NCBI GenBank assembly: GCA_002840505.1
Contig: PHBC01000005.1
Location: 124,001 to 188,000 of the forward strand
Length of the DNA: 64,000 nt
Direction of reading: 5' to 3'
Source: Deltaproteobacteria bacterium HGW-Deltaproteobacteria-2
GTDB lineage: Bacteria > Desulfobacterota > Syntrophia > Syntrophales > Smithellaceae
A program made the translations under genes and the position numbers. How positions within the stretch are numbered: position 1 is the stretch's first letter; every line of letters starts with the position of its first letter. Positions 43,383 to 52,838 of this stretch are shown here, piece after piece. The notes under the pieces were generated by a model. The model was not told where the DNA came from and ran no database searches. It saw nothing but the letters and a program-made list of their open reading frames with translations.

Positions 43383-44144
43383 ATGGCCAATAAACAAGCT
43401 CATCAAAAGGTTGCGACTGCTCTCATGCGCGATATTTTTTTCCATAAAATAAAACCTGGCGAAAAACTGCCGCCGGAACGCGAATTATCCAGTTCCATGA
43501 ATGTGGACAGGACTTCTCTGCGTGTGGCGCTCAAACAACTGGAATCTATGGAATTACTGGACATTCGTCCGGGAGACGGTATTTATGTTAAGGATTTTTT
43601 AGAAAATGCCGGTATTGATTTTTTGCGAACGCTTTTTTCGCAAAGTGACGTTCCCCAAAACGAGATGGCAGTTGACGCTTTTATGATTGATGAGGTTTGG
43701 GAATGGTGGATTATCCTGTTTCCTGAAATGATCAGACTTGCCGGACAGAGAGGCTCCTCCCGCGATTTTAAGAAATTATCCGATTCAATGGATTTAGAAA
43801 TTAAATACAAAGACAAAAAAGACAAACTAATTGAAATTTGGATGGACCAGCAGGATATTGTTGCCGCAACAGTAAACAATATGGTTATATTACTTCTTTT
43901 CAATTCATCACGCCCTCTGCGCAGAAACATGCTCCGAATATTTATGGACTCCGTAAATCAAACCGATCTGGAGAAATTTATTACATCCAAGAAATCACTT
44001 TTAATGAAATTTCTCATGAGCTCGGGCAAAGATATGGACAATTACGTGGAACAATATCGCTCGATGCTTTTATTGCAGCGCCAAATCACCCGCAGCAAGC
44101 GGATTCAGGAAACGGGTTCATCCGATACAACGCGATTGCAGTGA
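43383..44144 (+). CDS. FadR/GntR-family transcriptional regulator
   Basis: 253 residues. The N-terminal winged helix-turn-helix (residues 10-75) shows the GntR pattern LPPERELSSSMNVDRTSLRVALKQLESMELLDIRPGDGIYV. The C-terminal domain of about 160 residues is all-helical, as in FadR/FCD regulators that bind acyl-CoA or other acids, without obvious metal ligands. It is divergent from the acyl-CoA operon and probably regulates it through the palindrome at 43134-43148. Acyl-CoA as inducer is inferred from context. Confidence 0.85.
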   Translation: MANKQAHQKVATALMRDIFFHKIKPGEKLPPERELSSSMNVDRTSLRVALKQLESMELLDIRPGDGIYVKDFLENAGIDFLRTLFSQSDVPQNEMAVDAFMIDEVWEWWIILFPEMIRLAGQRGSSRDFKKLSDSMDLEIKYKDKKDKLIEIWMDQQDIVAATVNNMVILLLFNSSRPLRRNMLRIFMDSVNQTDLEKFITSKKSLLMKFLMSSGKDMDNYVEQYRSMLLLQRQITRSKRIQETGSSDTTRLQ

Positions 44145-44186
44145 TAATCTCCTCTTCTGAAACAATAACAGCATTGCCCGTATCGG

Positions 44187-44837
44187 TTATTGGCGAATCT
44201 TTAGATAGTAAATCAGCGCAGTGAAAGATTTATCCGGTATAGAATATTTATACGCTCTTTGAACGAAACTTTTTTCCAATTCAAAACTATAAGCTTCATA
44301 GAAACGGTAGGATAGCGCAGTATCGGTGGCTACGGACGTCCCTTCATAGCCGCGAGCGCGAACAGTATCTACAAATTGATCCATAAGTGCTCTGCCCACC
44401 CCACGGCTTCGATATTTTTTTATTGAGGTGAATAGCGCTATTTCGCACATGGGCCAACGGTTGGGATGAAGAAAGAAATAGGGCAGATATCCGTAGATCA
44501 ACTGAAAAAAATGTCTATAGGCCAGCCAATTCATTCCATAGACATTAATAAGTCCTTTGGGGATCACATATAACAAATAAAACAGAAGGGCGTTGAGAAT
44601 ATCTTTTATCTTAAAAGGCGCCGCGCCAAAGATAATGCCGCAAATTTCCCCGTCCACTTCCGCGACATAACAGTCCGTCGACATTTTATAGAAAAATTTT
44701 ATAAAGTCCTCGTGCAAGCTTGGCTTTGCATGCTTGATTGATGGCCATAAAATGTGGTCAAAACCTTCATTAAAACACAGGACAGCGCTTTCCAGGTCCT
44801 TTTCTTTATCAAACGCTCGGATTTTTGTTTTTATCAT
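44187..44837 (-). CDS. GNAT family N-acetyltransferase
   Basis: 216 residues. The acetyl-CoA-binding motif is ALFTSIKKYRSRGVGRALMDQFVDTVRARG (R-x-x-G-x-G/A), followed by the typical VATDTALSYRFYEAYSFEL block. The middle contains a hydrophobic insertion (residues 75-130, FYLLYVIPKGLINVYGMNWLA), unusual for GNAT proteins and possibly membrane-associated. It follows two alpha/beta hydrolase genes in the same direction. Substrate unknown. Confidence 0.85.
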   Translation of the reverse strand: MIKTKIRAFDKEKDLESAVLCFNEGFDHILWPSIKHAKPSLHEDFIKFFYKMSTDCYVAEVDGEICGIIFGAAPFKIKDILNALLFYLLYVIPKGLINVYGMNWLAYRHFFQLIYGYLPYFFLHPNRWPMCEIALFTSIKKYRSRGVGRALMDQFVDTVRARGYEGTSVATDTALSYRFYEAYSFELEKSFVQRAYKYSIPDKSFTALIYYLKIRQ

Positions 44838-44866
44838 CTCGCTGTCCTCTTTTATTGTTTGTTAAC

Positions 44867-45958
44867 TCATTTCTTTGAATTGAGAAAATTCATTTCAACA
44901 AGGAAATTATACCAGGCGCGCCCTCGTTCACTCCGGTTGAAAATAAGCCAATGTCCGCCTGTCAGGAATCGCCTGTTTTTGATGCCCCATTGCTCACATA
45001 ATAATCGGGCATGTTCGAAGGGACACAGCAGGTCACCGCGCGAAGCAACGACCAGCATTTTTTCCGGCGGCAATTTGGGGTTAAAGTGGAAAGGAGAGTG
45101 AAGTTCCCATACACGCCACATTTTTTCCCGCAACCGGCCATCGACGGGAAATGGAAGCCGCGCGTGATCAGGATCCATGGGATTGGTAAAAAGGATTGCC
45201 GGCACCATCATGGCCGCAAATGATGTGATTGTTGTCAGGCTCGTAAGCAGAGCTGCGCTGTGTCCGCCCAGGCTCGCGCCGATCAATCCAATCTCCGGCG
45301 CACCCAGCTCGGAAAGAATCAGAAATGAGCCGTAGAGATCATATAGCGTTTGTCCCACTGCCTCGCAGGTCATCACCACATCGTCGGGTTGCATGTACAT
45401 TCCCCTTTGCCTGAAAGAACCGGCCTGACGCTTCCAATGGAAGGGTGCTATAAAAAGAACAACGTCGAGTCCCTTATCGTAAAGATTCTTAATCCGGAAC
45501 ATTTTTTTCGCTTGTCGTGGTTCTCCCAGCATATATCCATGATGACAAAGAACTGTCTTGCGATGGTTGTCTGAGTGAGTCCACCTGACGAGGTATCCGG
45601 TTCTATTGGCAGAATATGAATTGTAGTGCTCTCGTATTAAAGGATTCTTTGTCGTATACCCGCTCTGATAACTGATGAGTTGATACTCGCCGTCATGGTA
45701 GGGTTTTCTTTCAATTATGGAATAAACGGGAGCTTTAGCCGGGAAAGTAAAAAAAGATTCCGGGTTGTCTAGGTATCCATTGTCAATATAGTAATCAATC
45801 TGTTGCTCATAAGTTTCACGGCTGATATTCCGTTTCGGTTTAAGCGGCTCGAGAATCCTGGCTGCCGCCAGAAATAAAAAATCTACGCAACTGCCGAGTA
45901 AGTCCAGTAAACGTTCTCCAGTTTTGAGTTTCAAGTCTGGTCCGTTATTCATTATCAC
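44867..45958 (-). CDS. Alpha/beta hydrolase (ABHD18/DUF2048-like)
   Basis: 363 residues. Nucleophile elbow GASLGG in IGLIGASLGGHSAALLTSL, oxyanion region in CHHGYMLGEPRQAKK and a VVLFIAPFHWKRQ segment, with the final catalytic His likely in TGGHWLIFNRSERGRAW. This resembles the ABHD18/DUF2048 group of hydrolases. Start GTG 45958 overlaps the preceding stop by four bases (GTGA); ATG 45952 is an alternative. Cytoplasmic, with no signal peptide. Substrate unknown. Confidence 0.8.
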   Translation of the reverse strand: MIMNNGPDLKLKTGERLLDLLGSCVDFLFLAAARILEPLKPKRNISRETYEQQIDYYIDNGYLDNPESFFTFPAKAPVYSIIERKPYHDGEYQLISYQSGYTTKNPLIREHYNSYSANRTGYLVRWTHSDNHRKTVLCHHGYMLGEPRQAKKMFRIKNLYDKGLDVVLFIAPFHWKRQAGSFRQRGMYMQPDDVVMTCEAVGQTLYDLYGSFLILSELGAPEIGLIGASLGGHSAALLTSLTTITSFAAMMVPAILFTNPMDPDHARLPFPVDGRLREKMWRVWELHSPFHFNPKLPPEKMLVVASRGDLLCPFEHARLLCEQWGIKNRRFLTGGHWLIFNRSERGRAWYNFLVEMNFLNSKK

Positions 45959-46968
45959 ATGACTTCTTTCAGCCAGGCCGCTATTGGCGGCACAACCTCA
46001 TCGACATTATTGGTCATAACCAGGTGTTCCGTATTTTTAAAGAACAGATATTTCTTTTTGCACGTCAGTCTGTTGAAAATATTGTCAACATACTTTTGTG
46101 GAAATATTGTATCGTTTTCTGCATGAATAAGCATAATTGGCACCGTAATTTGCTCGACCGGTTTAGCAAGATCCGTGTGCATGAGTGATCCCAGCGCCCT
46201 GATGGTGATCCATTTAACCGCAACAGAATTATCTTTGAGAAGCGTCGCGGCATCCGTACCACTTTTAGATTTTTCCTTGGAAAGATCAAGATATAATGAG
46301 ATGGGGATGGCATAACCCTTATATAAGTTGGCCAAAAACTCGGCAAAGGGAATAATAAACAGAGGCGGCCTGAATTGAGACAGTACCAGATTCTCTTTCC
46401 CGTTGAGGTCGGCAAGGTTATGGCACACAGCTGCCGCGATCGAATTATCGCGCGCCGCCGCGTAAAAAGCGACTATGCCGCCTTGACTACTGCCGGCAAT
46501 AGCGACTTTACCGCCGAAACGTTCCCGCGCGTATTTCACGACGGCTAGCGTGTCATCAACGATTTCATTAATAGTATAGTCTCCGCGTGGTCCGCTGCTC
46601 AGGCCATGGCCGCGCGGATCAAATCCGACCACATTAAATCCCTGTTTATAGATTTTATACATAACTTCAATGTAAAATTTGGCGTAAACTGAAGTGCCGG
46701 GAATAAATACCACTGTCGGCATGTTTTTGCCGGCAGAAAACACATCAAGGTGAAGTTTGAAACCGTTGGCATCAAGATAATCTTCGGCGAGAGCGCTGCG
46801 ATCAATGCTGATTTTCTCACCTTTCAGAAAATCATTAAATGATTGCTGTGCTGTAGCTTCATCCGGAATCTTTGTATTTATGTGCATCCTGCTGATCGCG
46901 TACCAGGATAGATGAAAAGCCACAACAATCAAAACTGCGATTAAAAGAATTTTTTTCTTCATAGCCAT
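45955..46968 (-). CDS. Alpha/beta hydrolase, signal-anchored, lysophospholipase-like
   Basis: 337 residues with an N-terminal hydrophobic anchor (residues 5-22). The nucleophile motif is GSSQGG in KVAIAGSSQGGIVAFYAAA; the acid and base are probably in MLIHAENDTIFPQKYVD and NTEHLVMTN. The PRGHGLSSGPRGDY segment is typical of monoglyceride lipases and lysophospholipases (Hydrolase_4). It starts after a CGGAGGT ribosome site. It lies between a ferredoxin-nitroreductase and another hydrolase, translationally coupled to both. Confidence 0.85.
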   Translation of the reverse strand: MAMKKKILLIAVLIVVAFHLSWYAISRMHINTKIPDEATAQQSFNDFLKGEKISIDRSALAEDYLDANGFKLHLDVFSAGKNMPTVVFIPGTSVYAKFYIEVMYKIYKQGFNVVGFDPRGHGLSSGPRGDYTINEIVDDTLAVVKYARERFGGKVAIAGSSQGGIVAFYAAARDNSIAAAVCHNLADLNGKENLVLSQFRPPLFIIPFAEFLANLYKGYAIPISLYLDLSKEKSKSGTDAATLLKDNSVAVKWITIRALGSLMHTDLAKPVEQITVPIMLIHAENDTIFPQKYVDNIFNRLTCKKKYLFFKNTEHLVMTNNVDEVVPPIAAWLKEVM

Positions 46969-47810
46969 TGTACCTCCGGTTTTTTTCTTGATACTGTGTT
47001 TGTATATTTATATGCGGGATATCCCATTACCATGCTCGCGTAAATTCGTCTACCCTTTGGAACCTTAAGCTTTTTCCGCAAATTGCCACTATACCGCAGG
47101 TACATAGTCAAAAGACCTGTCAAACAAGTTCCCAAACCAAGAGCATGCGCATAATTGATTATTGTTGTCGTGGCAATGTTGCAGTTATCAGACGCGAACC
47201 GGGCTCTTTTCGGTCCGTGAATCAAGATCAGTGCCGGGGCGTTGTGCAGAATGAAATCCCTGCCGGTTTCAGCATTTTGCTTTTGGGCATAATCCATTAC
47301 TCTCAAATACCTATTGTTGGTCAAACCGGCAAGACTTACTATCAACCTGCCGATTCCTTTCTTGGTCTTATTGAATAAGCGGCTCGTAAATCCAAAGATA
47401 GTATTTGCTGTTTCTTCTATCAGATGTTTGTCGGTAATGACGATATAGCCGACATTCTGGTCATTGCTTGCCGTGGGAGCGTATCGGGCCAGATCGAGTA
47501 CCTGCTCAATGATGTCGCGCGGCACCGGCGCGTCTTTGAATTGTCTGATGCTCCTTCTGCTGCTGATTATATCGCGGTATACATCCGGCTGTAGATTCTT
47601 TCTATTCACCCCGATGATTTGTTCCATTTTGAGACTGTCATGGCGTATGGCGCCACACGGGCATACGGCAACGCAATGACTGCATCGGTTGCATAGCTCA
47701 ACATCCACAGGCTGTGATTTGCCGTCAACGATCCGCCACACACCCGCGACGCAGTCACGGACACAGAGCATGCATTGATTGCATTTGTCCTCTATTTTTT
47801 CAATTCGCAT
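46959..47810 (-). CDS. Nitroreductase with N-terminal 2[4Fe-4S] ferredoxin domain
   Basis: 283 residues. Two 4Fe-4S motifs, Cys10/13/16/20 and Cys40/43/46/50, fill the first 55 residues; the FMN nitroreductase domain follows from about residue 80 (ISSRRSIRQFKDAPVPRDIIEQVLDLARYAPTASNDQNVG). Ferredoxin-nitroreductase fusions occur in anaerobes and presumably take electrons from ferredoxin. It is analogous to the separate ferredoxin plus nitroreductase pair at 40.4-41.6 kb. Its stop overlaps the hydrolase start by ten bases. Confidence 0.9.
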   Translation of the reverse strand: MRIEKIEDKCNQCMLCVRDCVAGVWRIVDGKSQPVDVELCNRCSHCVAVCPCGAIRHDSLKMEQIIGVNRKNLQPDVYRDIISSRRSIRQFKDAPVPRDIIEQVLDLARYAPTASNDQNVGYIVITDKHLIEETANTIFGFTSRLFNKTKKGIGRLIVSLAGLTNNRYLRVMDYAQKQNAETGRDFILHNAPALILIHGPKRARFASDNCNIATTTIINYAHALGLGTCLTGLLTMYLRYSGNLRKKLKVPKGRRIYASMVMGYPAYKYTNTVSRKKPEVQWL

Positions 47811-47862
47811 AAATTTCCTTTTTGTAATCCCTCTAACTTTTATTGATTCCTCTCAAGTTCCC

Positions 47863-48780
47863 CTAGTAAAAAATTGCCCGTGATTTAAATTCTTCCAAAT
47901 TGTTCAGAGTATATTCACAGTCTTGTTTCCTTTGTTCAATTTGGGATTGCCTGGCGATTATTTCTTCGGGACGGCGTTGTTTGCCGGCAAAATTCTCATT
48001 CCAATCTTTGATCAATTCACTGGCATGAAGGCATACCTCATTTGCTTTTTTCCGGAGGGAATCAAATCTTTTAATCTCACCCGGAGTATCAAATTCAATG
48101 CCCTTGAAATAGGCGGAAGAGTTTGCCATTCCCGGCTTGATGACGGTGCCCGCTGTTGTTTCGATGGCGACTTTTTCTGCCGGGCTAAGTTTGGCGACCA
48201 CCCAGGCGTGATTGCTTTCTCGTGCCAGCTGCCGGTAGTTCCATGTGGTGACGTTTTCCTTGATGTTTCCACCCATAATCTTCGCTTCAATGCCGTTAGT
48301 TCTCAATTGGTTCCAAACGTCGATGGCCATATCCAGGCAAACGAAGTCACCCTCTAAAGTATAGGTGTGCGTTTTGTGAAACCCGGCAGCAATTCGTTCT
48401 ATAATCTGCATTTTGTCCGAAGTTTGTGTTGCCGGTGGGGCGGTTTCGGGAGCAGAGGTTACGGGGGTGGGGAGTGATTGGGCAGGAGGTGGACCGGGAC
48501 TTGGTGGTATTATCACTGGAGCCATTTTATTTGCTACAGGTGATTCCTTGTTGACTGGTTTTAAGAAATATATCATAGAAAGAGCAGCGGCAATTACCAG
48601 AAAAATGACGGCAGGTACAATGTATTTATTGATAGATATGGGAGTGCTCTTTTGAGGATCGGCCGAAGGGTCCGGGATTTTTCCCCCGCACACCGGGCAT
48701 TTGAAATTGCCTTTCTTCAGCGTATACGCAATATCCTCAGAATTGAATTCGACATTACAATGTGGACACTCGATATGCAT
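47863..48780 (-). CDS. Zinc-ribbon membrane protein with transglutaminase-like domain
   Basis: 305 residues. An N-terminal MJ0042-type zinc ribbon has Cys5, 8, 28 and 31; a transmembrane helix follows at about 54-74, then a Pro-rich linker (residues 85-120). The C-terminal domain has DFVCLDMAIDVWNQL and NHAWVVAKL, positioned like the Cys and His of transglutaminase-like cysteine-protease folds; an acidic residue follows. The function is not known. The architecture, cytoplasmic zinc ribbon then external enzyme-like domain, suggests a sensor or envelope protein. Confidence 0.65.
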   Translation of the reverse strand: MHIECPHCNVEFNSEDIAYTLKKGNFKCPVCGGKIPDPSADPQKSTPISINKYIVPAVIFLVIAAALSMIYFLKPVNKESPVANKMAPVIIPPSPGPPPAQSLPTPVTSAPETAPPATQTSDKMQIIERIAAGFHKTHTYTLEGDFVCLDMAIDVWNQLRTNGIEAKIMGGNIKENVTTWNYRQLARESNHAWVVAKLSPAEKVAIETTAGTVIKPGMANSSAYFKGIEFDTPGEIKRFDSLRKKANEVCLHASELIKDWNENFAGKQRRPEEIIARQSQIEQRKQDCEYTLNNLEEFKSRAIFY

Positions 48781-48864
48781 GCCATTTCCCTTGTTTCTGC
48801 AGCGACTTTTTTCTATCCGAATTTCTGTTGACTGAACAATAATAAAAATATTACGCCCTCTTTA

Positions 48865-50130
48865 TCACAGCCACGCTTTTTGCAAAATATTTTTATTATC
48901 AATCAAAAGACGCATATAATCCAATTCCAAGGATATCATTTCCATATCTTTACGGCGCAGCCATTCGGAAAGCCAGGCAAAACGAAGCGCGACAATAAAT
49001 TCCAACAAATACAGCCAGCTTTTTTTAGAAATAATTTTTGCCTCTTTCATATCGGCAATAAAACATTTAACCAGATCGCCGGTGAGACTTTGCGGATCTT
49101 CCACTCCGATACAGCCGATTAAATTGGCCGCGTCATATAGTTCACTTTTATATCCGCAGAATTCCCAGTCAATCACACATTTAATATTGTCGGCGGACCA
49201 GATAACATTCAGCGGATGATAATCGCCGTGACAAAAAGCCACAGGCAGTTTTTCATACATGGGCATAAAATCTTTTTCCAGAAACCTGGCCACGTTTTTA
49301 ATTTCATCTTTTATATCTTTATTGTAAAGATTAATTTCGCGGATTAGTTTGTAGATGTAATCTTTGAGAGAAAAAACGTTGCCTGGATTTTGAAAAGGCA
49401 GGCTTTTCGATTTACGTCGTAAATCAATCAAGAATGCGGCCAGCGCCGGACCTCGCCATTTATCATAAATGTATTTTCCGCGGTCAAGTTCGACACCCGG
49501 CACAAAAGGAATCATTTGCCAGAAATTGTTTCTGTGTTCGATGATAAAATCTCCTTTTCCCGAGGCCAGATAAGGCTGCACGCCCACTAGATTTTTCTTT
49601 GCTAAAAAATCAATCGTTGTAGCTATCCGTTTTTTGTTTTCGAAAGATTTCGGCGGAATTTGCTCCAGCACGAAATATTTACCATTTTCATCCTCCAGAA
49701 CAATGCGAAAAACAGAACGTTCCGGGCTTCCCTGAATAGGAATATTTTTGTGTATTCTTTTTAGATTTACTTGCCAGAGAGTGGCTACGGATTTCAAAAT
49801 TTCTTTGCGGAAAGGAATTCTCTCGGTAACACGGACAACGGATTTTAGCTTTTTCTCTGTATGTTTTTTCAGTGTGGCGATTTTCTTTGATTGAGGAAGT
49901 TTCTTAATTTCCAGTTCCAGACGCATTGCTTCGGTTTTTTCCATTTTCGCACTGGTTGCTAATAATTCCAAAGGTCTTCGGGAGCGTGTATATTTTGAGG
50001 CCGTTCCCTGATTATGAGCGGCTAAGCGTTTTCCCATGTTATTGGTTATGCCAGTATAAAGACTTTCGTCAGAACAACGCATAATATACACAACCCATGT
50101 CTTATTTTTTTTACAAGTCTTGGTATTCAT
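48865..50130 (-). CDS. GIY-YIG nuclease domain fused to aminoglycoside phosphotransferase-like kinase
   Basis: 421 residues in one unbroken frame. Residues about 10-95 are a UPF0213-type GIY-YIG domain with VVYIMRCSDESLYTGITNN, the KRLAAHN loop and the catalytic Arg/Glu region. Residues about 115-420 are a kinase of the APH/CotS group with the Brenner motif FCHGDYHPLNVIW and the metal-binding IDWEF. Each is normally a separate protein. The kinase part could phosphorylate a small molecule or protein, while the GIY-YIG part may cut nucleic acid. The gene ends a minus-strand set and has no clear terminator. Confidence 0.75.
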   Translation of the reverse strand: MNTKTCKKNKTWVVYIMRCSDESLYTGITNNMGKRLAAHNQGTASKYTRSRRPLELLATSAKMEKTEAMRLELEIKKLPQSKKIATLKKHTEKKLKSVVRVTERIPFRKEILKSVATLWQVNLKRIHKNIPIQGSPERSVFRIVLEDENGKYFVLEQIPPKSFENKKRIATTIDFLAKKNLVGVQPYLASGKGDFIIEHRNNFWQMIPFVPGVELDRGKYIYDKWRGPALAAFLIDLRRKSKSLPFQNPGNVFSLKDYIYKLIREINLYNKDIKDEIKNVARFLEKDFMPMYEKLPVAFCHGDYHPLNVIWSADNIKCVIDWEFCGYKSELYDAANLIGCIGVEDPQSLTGDLVKCFIADMKEAKIISKKSWLYLLEFIVALRFAWLSEWLRRKDMEMISLELDYMRLLIDNKNILQKAWL

Positions 50131-50416
50131 GATGTTATTTTTCTACAATAGAGCGGTCAACTTTGCCATTTAATTTTATGGGGCCATTTTATGTTTATAG
50201 ATTACCTGCTGTTTTCACATCATTATTTTTGCAAAACAGGTTGCCTTGGCATTTAAAAATAAAATAATCTTAATGATGCTTTGTGTTTAGTATTACCTTT
50301 AAATAATAGCCTGTAAGACAAACACCTACTTCTCGTAGGATAAAATCCCGCCTGGAATTAGGACTGAAGCCGATACCGCAAACCATTCAAAAGGTATATT
50401 CAATAATCGCTCTTTA

Positions 50417-50467
50417 GGGGGGACGTGAACTGCATCAGCCATCTGTAATATGTCCCCTATGTCCCCC
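50417..50467. repeat. GGGGAC/GTCCCC imperfect palindrome in the gene-poor gap
   Basis: GGGGGGAC (from 50417) and two GTCCCC units (ending 50467) face each other across about 35 bases, like a non-autonomous insertion-element hairpin. The surrounding interval 50131-50666 has no convincing gene: a 66-codon minus-strand frame at 50326-50526 crosses this palindrome and shows no family features. Confidence 0.4.
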
Positions 50468-50666
50468 GCAGGACGGCCGTTGAAAGAAAAGACTTTTGTT
50501 GAACTAACAGGAACGAGGCCAAACATAGGGGCGTACCCCCCCCTGAAGAGATTTTAAAAGACCGCATCTCTAAAACCAAAGGAGATGAATCGAATATAAA
50601 AAGAATATGCTTTTTCAGGAGAAAGCTGAAGGCATAAAAAAAATTTTAGAATAAAGGAGAACTGAT

Positions 50667-52646
50667 ATGGCTGAAGCAAATGAACAAGATTTTTACGACA
50701 AGGTATTCCCTGTGCCCGATAGAGTAAGAGAAAAATCTTATATCAAGAGCAGGGCAGAGTATGACAAACTTTACAAAGAGTCCATTGACGATCCCAATGC
50801 TTTCTGGGCGAAAATGGCTTCCGAAAGACTGAGTTGGTTTAAACCCTTCGATAAAAAGAAGGTTTCGGACTGGTCGTTTGACGCCAAAGACCTTCATGTC
50901 AAATGGTTTGAAGGCGGCAAGATCAACGTCAGTTACAACTGCCTGGATCGTCATCTTGCAACCAAGAAAAACAAGGCCGCGATCATTTTTGAAGGCAACG
51001 ATCCTAATGACTGGAAGGTATATACCTATCAGGATATGTATCGCGAAGTAAATAAGTTCGCCAATGTTCTAAAAAAACTTGGTGTCAAGAAAGGCGACCG
51101 GGTTTCCATTTATCTGCCCATGATCGCTGAACTGGCCATTGTCATGCTGGCCTGCACGCGCATCGGTGCCATTCATGCTATCGTGTTCGGTGGATTTTCG
51201 GCGGAAGCTTTAAGAGACCGCATCAATAACTGCGGCGCTGAAGTTGTTATTACCTGCGACGGCACCTACCGTGGAGCCAAGGCTGTTCCCCAGAAAGCCA
51301 CCTGCGAAAAAGCAGTGGAACAGTGCCCCTCCGTGAAAACCATGGTTGTTGTGAAACGCACCGGTATGGAAATAACCATGAAGGAAGGCCGCGACATCTG
51401 GTACGAAAAACTGATGGCCGAAGCTGACCGTTATTGCGAACCAGAATGGATGGATGCAGAAGATCCTCTCTTCATTCTTTACACCTCCGGTTCCACCGGA
51501 CAACCCAAGGGTGTTGTTCATACCCAGGCTGGTTATCTGCTCTATGCTTCCATAACCCAGCAGTATGCTTTTGACGTGCTTGATGAAGATACTTACTGGT
51601 GCACGGCCGATATAGGATGGGTCACCGGTCACAGCTACGTGGTCTATGGACCGCTGTGCAACGGTTTCACCAGCATCCTTTTCGAAGGTGTTCCCAACTA
51701 TCCTGACTTCGGCCGTTTCTGGGCTGTAGTCGAAAAATATAGTGTCAATAACTTCTATACCGCGCCGACTGCGATCCGCTCGATTGCCAAAGAAGGCGAC
51801 AAATGGGTCGATATGCATGATATTACCTCTCTGCGCGTTCTGGGTTCGGTCGGCGAACCGCTCAATCCCGAAGCCTGGTGGTGGTATTACAATAAGATCG
51901 GCGCTGGCCGCTGCACAATCGCTGATACCTGGTGGCAGACAGAAAATGGCGGACACATGATCCTACCTCTGCCCGGCGCAATCGATATCAAGCCAGCCAA
52001 AGCCATGGTTCCATTCTTCGGTGTAGTCCCTGCCATAATGGATGAGGACGGAAAAGAAATAAAAGGTCCCGGCAAAGGTGCGCTCTGTATTAAAAACGCA
52101 TGGCCTGGCATCACCCGTGGTTTGTGGGATGACAAAGAAGGCCGGTTCGCCGAGAATTATTTCTCCCAGTTCCCTGGTTATTACTTCTCGGGCGACGGTG
52201 CGGAACGCGATGAAGATGGCGATTACAAAATCACCGGCCGTGTCGATGACGTTATCAATGTTTCCGGTCACAGACTGGGCACTGCGGAAGTCGAGGCGGC
52301 TCTTACTTCTCACCCGGATGTCGCTGAAGCTGCAGTTGTCGGTTTCCCGCATGAAATCAAAGGGCAGGGCATCTTTGCTTATGTCACACTGAACCATAAT
52401 GTGGACAAAACTGATGAACTCAAAAAAGCCCTGGTCGCGCATGTCCGCAAGGTCGTTGGTCCGATCGCGTCACCCGACCAGATTCAATGGGCGGATGGTT
52501 TGCCAAAAACCAGATCCGGCAAGATTATGCGCCGTGTTCTGAGAAACGTAGCCGCCAAAACGTTCGGTGACTTCGGTGATACGTCAACGCTGGCTGATCC
52601 GGCCGTGGTTGATGATCTGGTCGCCAACCGAAAGAAGATTGGTTAG
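50667..52646 (+). CDS. acs: Acetyl-CoA synthetase, AMP-forming
   Basis: 659 residues, the normal Acs length. The P-loop YTSGSTGQPKG is at about residue 272, the WWQTE acetate-pocket motif is present as DTWWQTENGG, and the catalytic lysine lies in PKTRSGKIMRR (about Lys619), the residue acetylated in Acs regulation. N-terminal FHWF-like (LHVKWFEGGKINVSYNCLDRH) confirms acetate specificity over propionate in general. Preceded by AAGGAGA. Converges with a protein of the Pat-like acetyltransferase type that could control it. Confidence 0.95.
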   Translation: MAEANEQDFYDKVFPVPDRVREKSYIKSRAEYDKLYKESIDDPNAFWAKMASERLSWFKPFDKKKVSDWSFDAKDLHVKWFEGGKINVSYNCLDRHLATKKNKAAIIFEGNDPNDWKVYTYQDMYREVNKFANVLKKLGVKKGDRVSIYLPMIAELAIVMLACTRIGAIHAIVFGGFSAEALRDRINNCGAEVVITCDGTYRGAKAVPQKATCEKAVEQCPSVKTMVVVKRTGMEITMKEGRDIWYEKLMAEADRYCEPEWMDAEDPLFILYTSGSTGQPKGVVHTQAGYLLYASITQQYAFDVLDEDTYWCTADIGWVTGHSYVVYGPLCNGFTSILFEGVPNYPDFGRFWAVVEKYSVNNFYTAPTAIRSIAKEGDKWVDMHDITSLRVLGSVGEPLNPEAWWWYYNKIGAGRCTIADTWWQTENGGHMILPLPGAIDIKPAKAMVPFFGVVPAIMDEDGKEIKGPGKGALCIKNAWPGITRGLWDDKEGRFAENYFSQFPGYYFSGDGAERDEDGDYKITGRVDDVINVSGHRLGTAEVEAALTSHPDVAEAAVVGFPHEIKGQGIFAYVTLNHNVDKTDELKKALVAHVRKVVGPIASPDQIQWADGLPKTRSGKIMRRVLRNVAAKTFGDFGDTSTLADPAVVDDLVANRKKIG

Positions 52647-52654
52647 CATCTCTT

Positions 52655-52747
52655 CTATGCGGAAAACATTACGAGTGTTCTCCGCATAGAAAATTCCTTC
52701 CTAAAAATGCCGTTTCTCTTAAAAAAGGAAACGGCATTTCCTTTTTT
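52655..52747 (+). terminator. Two hairpins downstream of acs, second a strong terminator
   Basis: CTATGCGGA/TCCGCATAG (52655-52689) is followed by AAATGCCGTTTC/GAAACGGCATTT (52705-52739) and then CTTTTTT. The second has a 12-bp stem and a clear T run, so it should end the acs transcript and protect it from the convergent gene. Confidence 0.85.
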
Positions 52748-52838
52748 AGATTAAGGAAAGTTTTAAGTAGTTAAGATTTGAGTAATTAAGAAGGAGAGAA
52801 TTATGCACATTTTTTTATGCGTAAATCTTTATTCTTTG

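Noticed and set aside
50326-50526. 66-codon minus-strand frame
   Set aside because: No ribosome site or family features and it crosses a palindrome.
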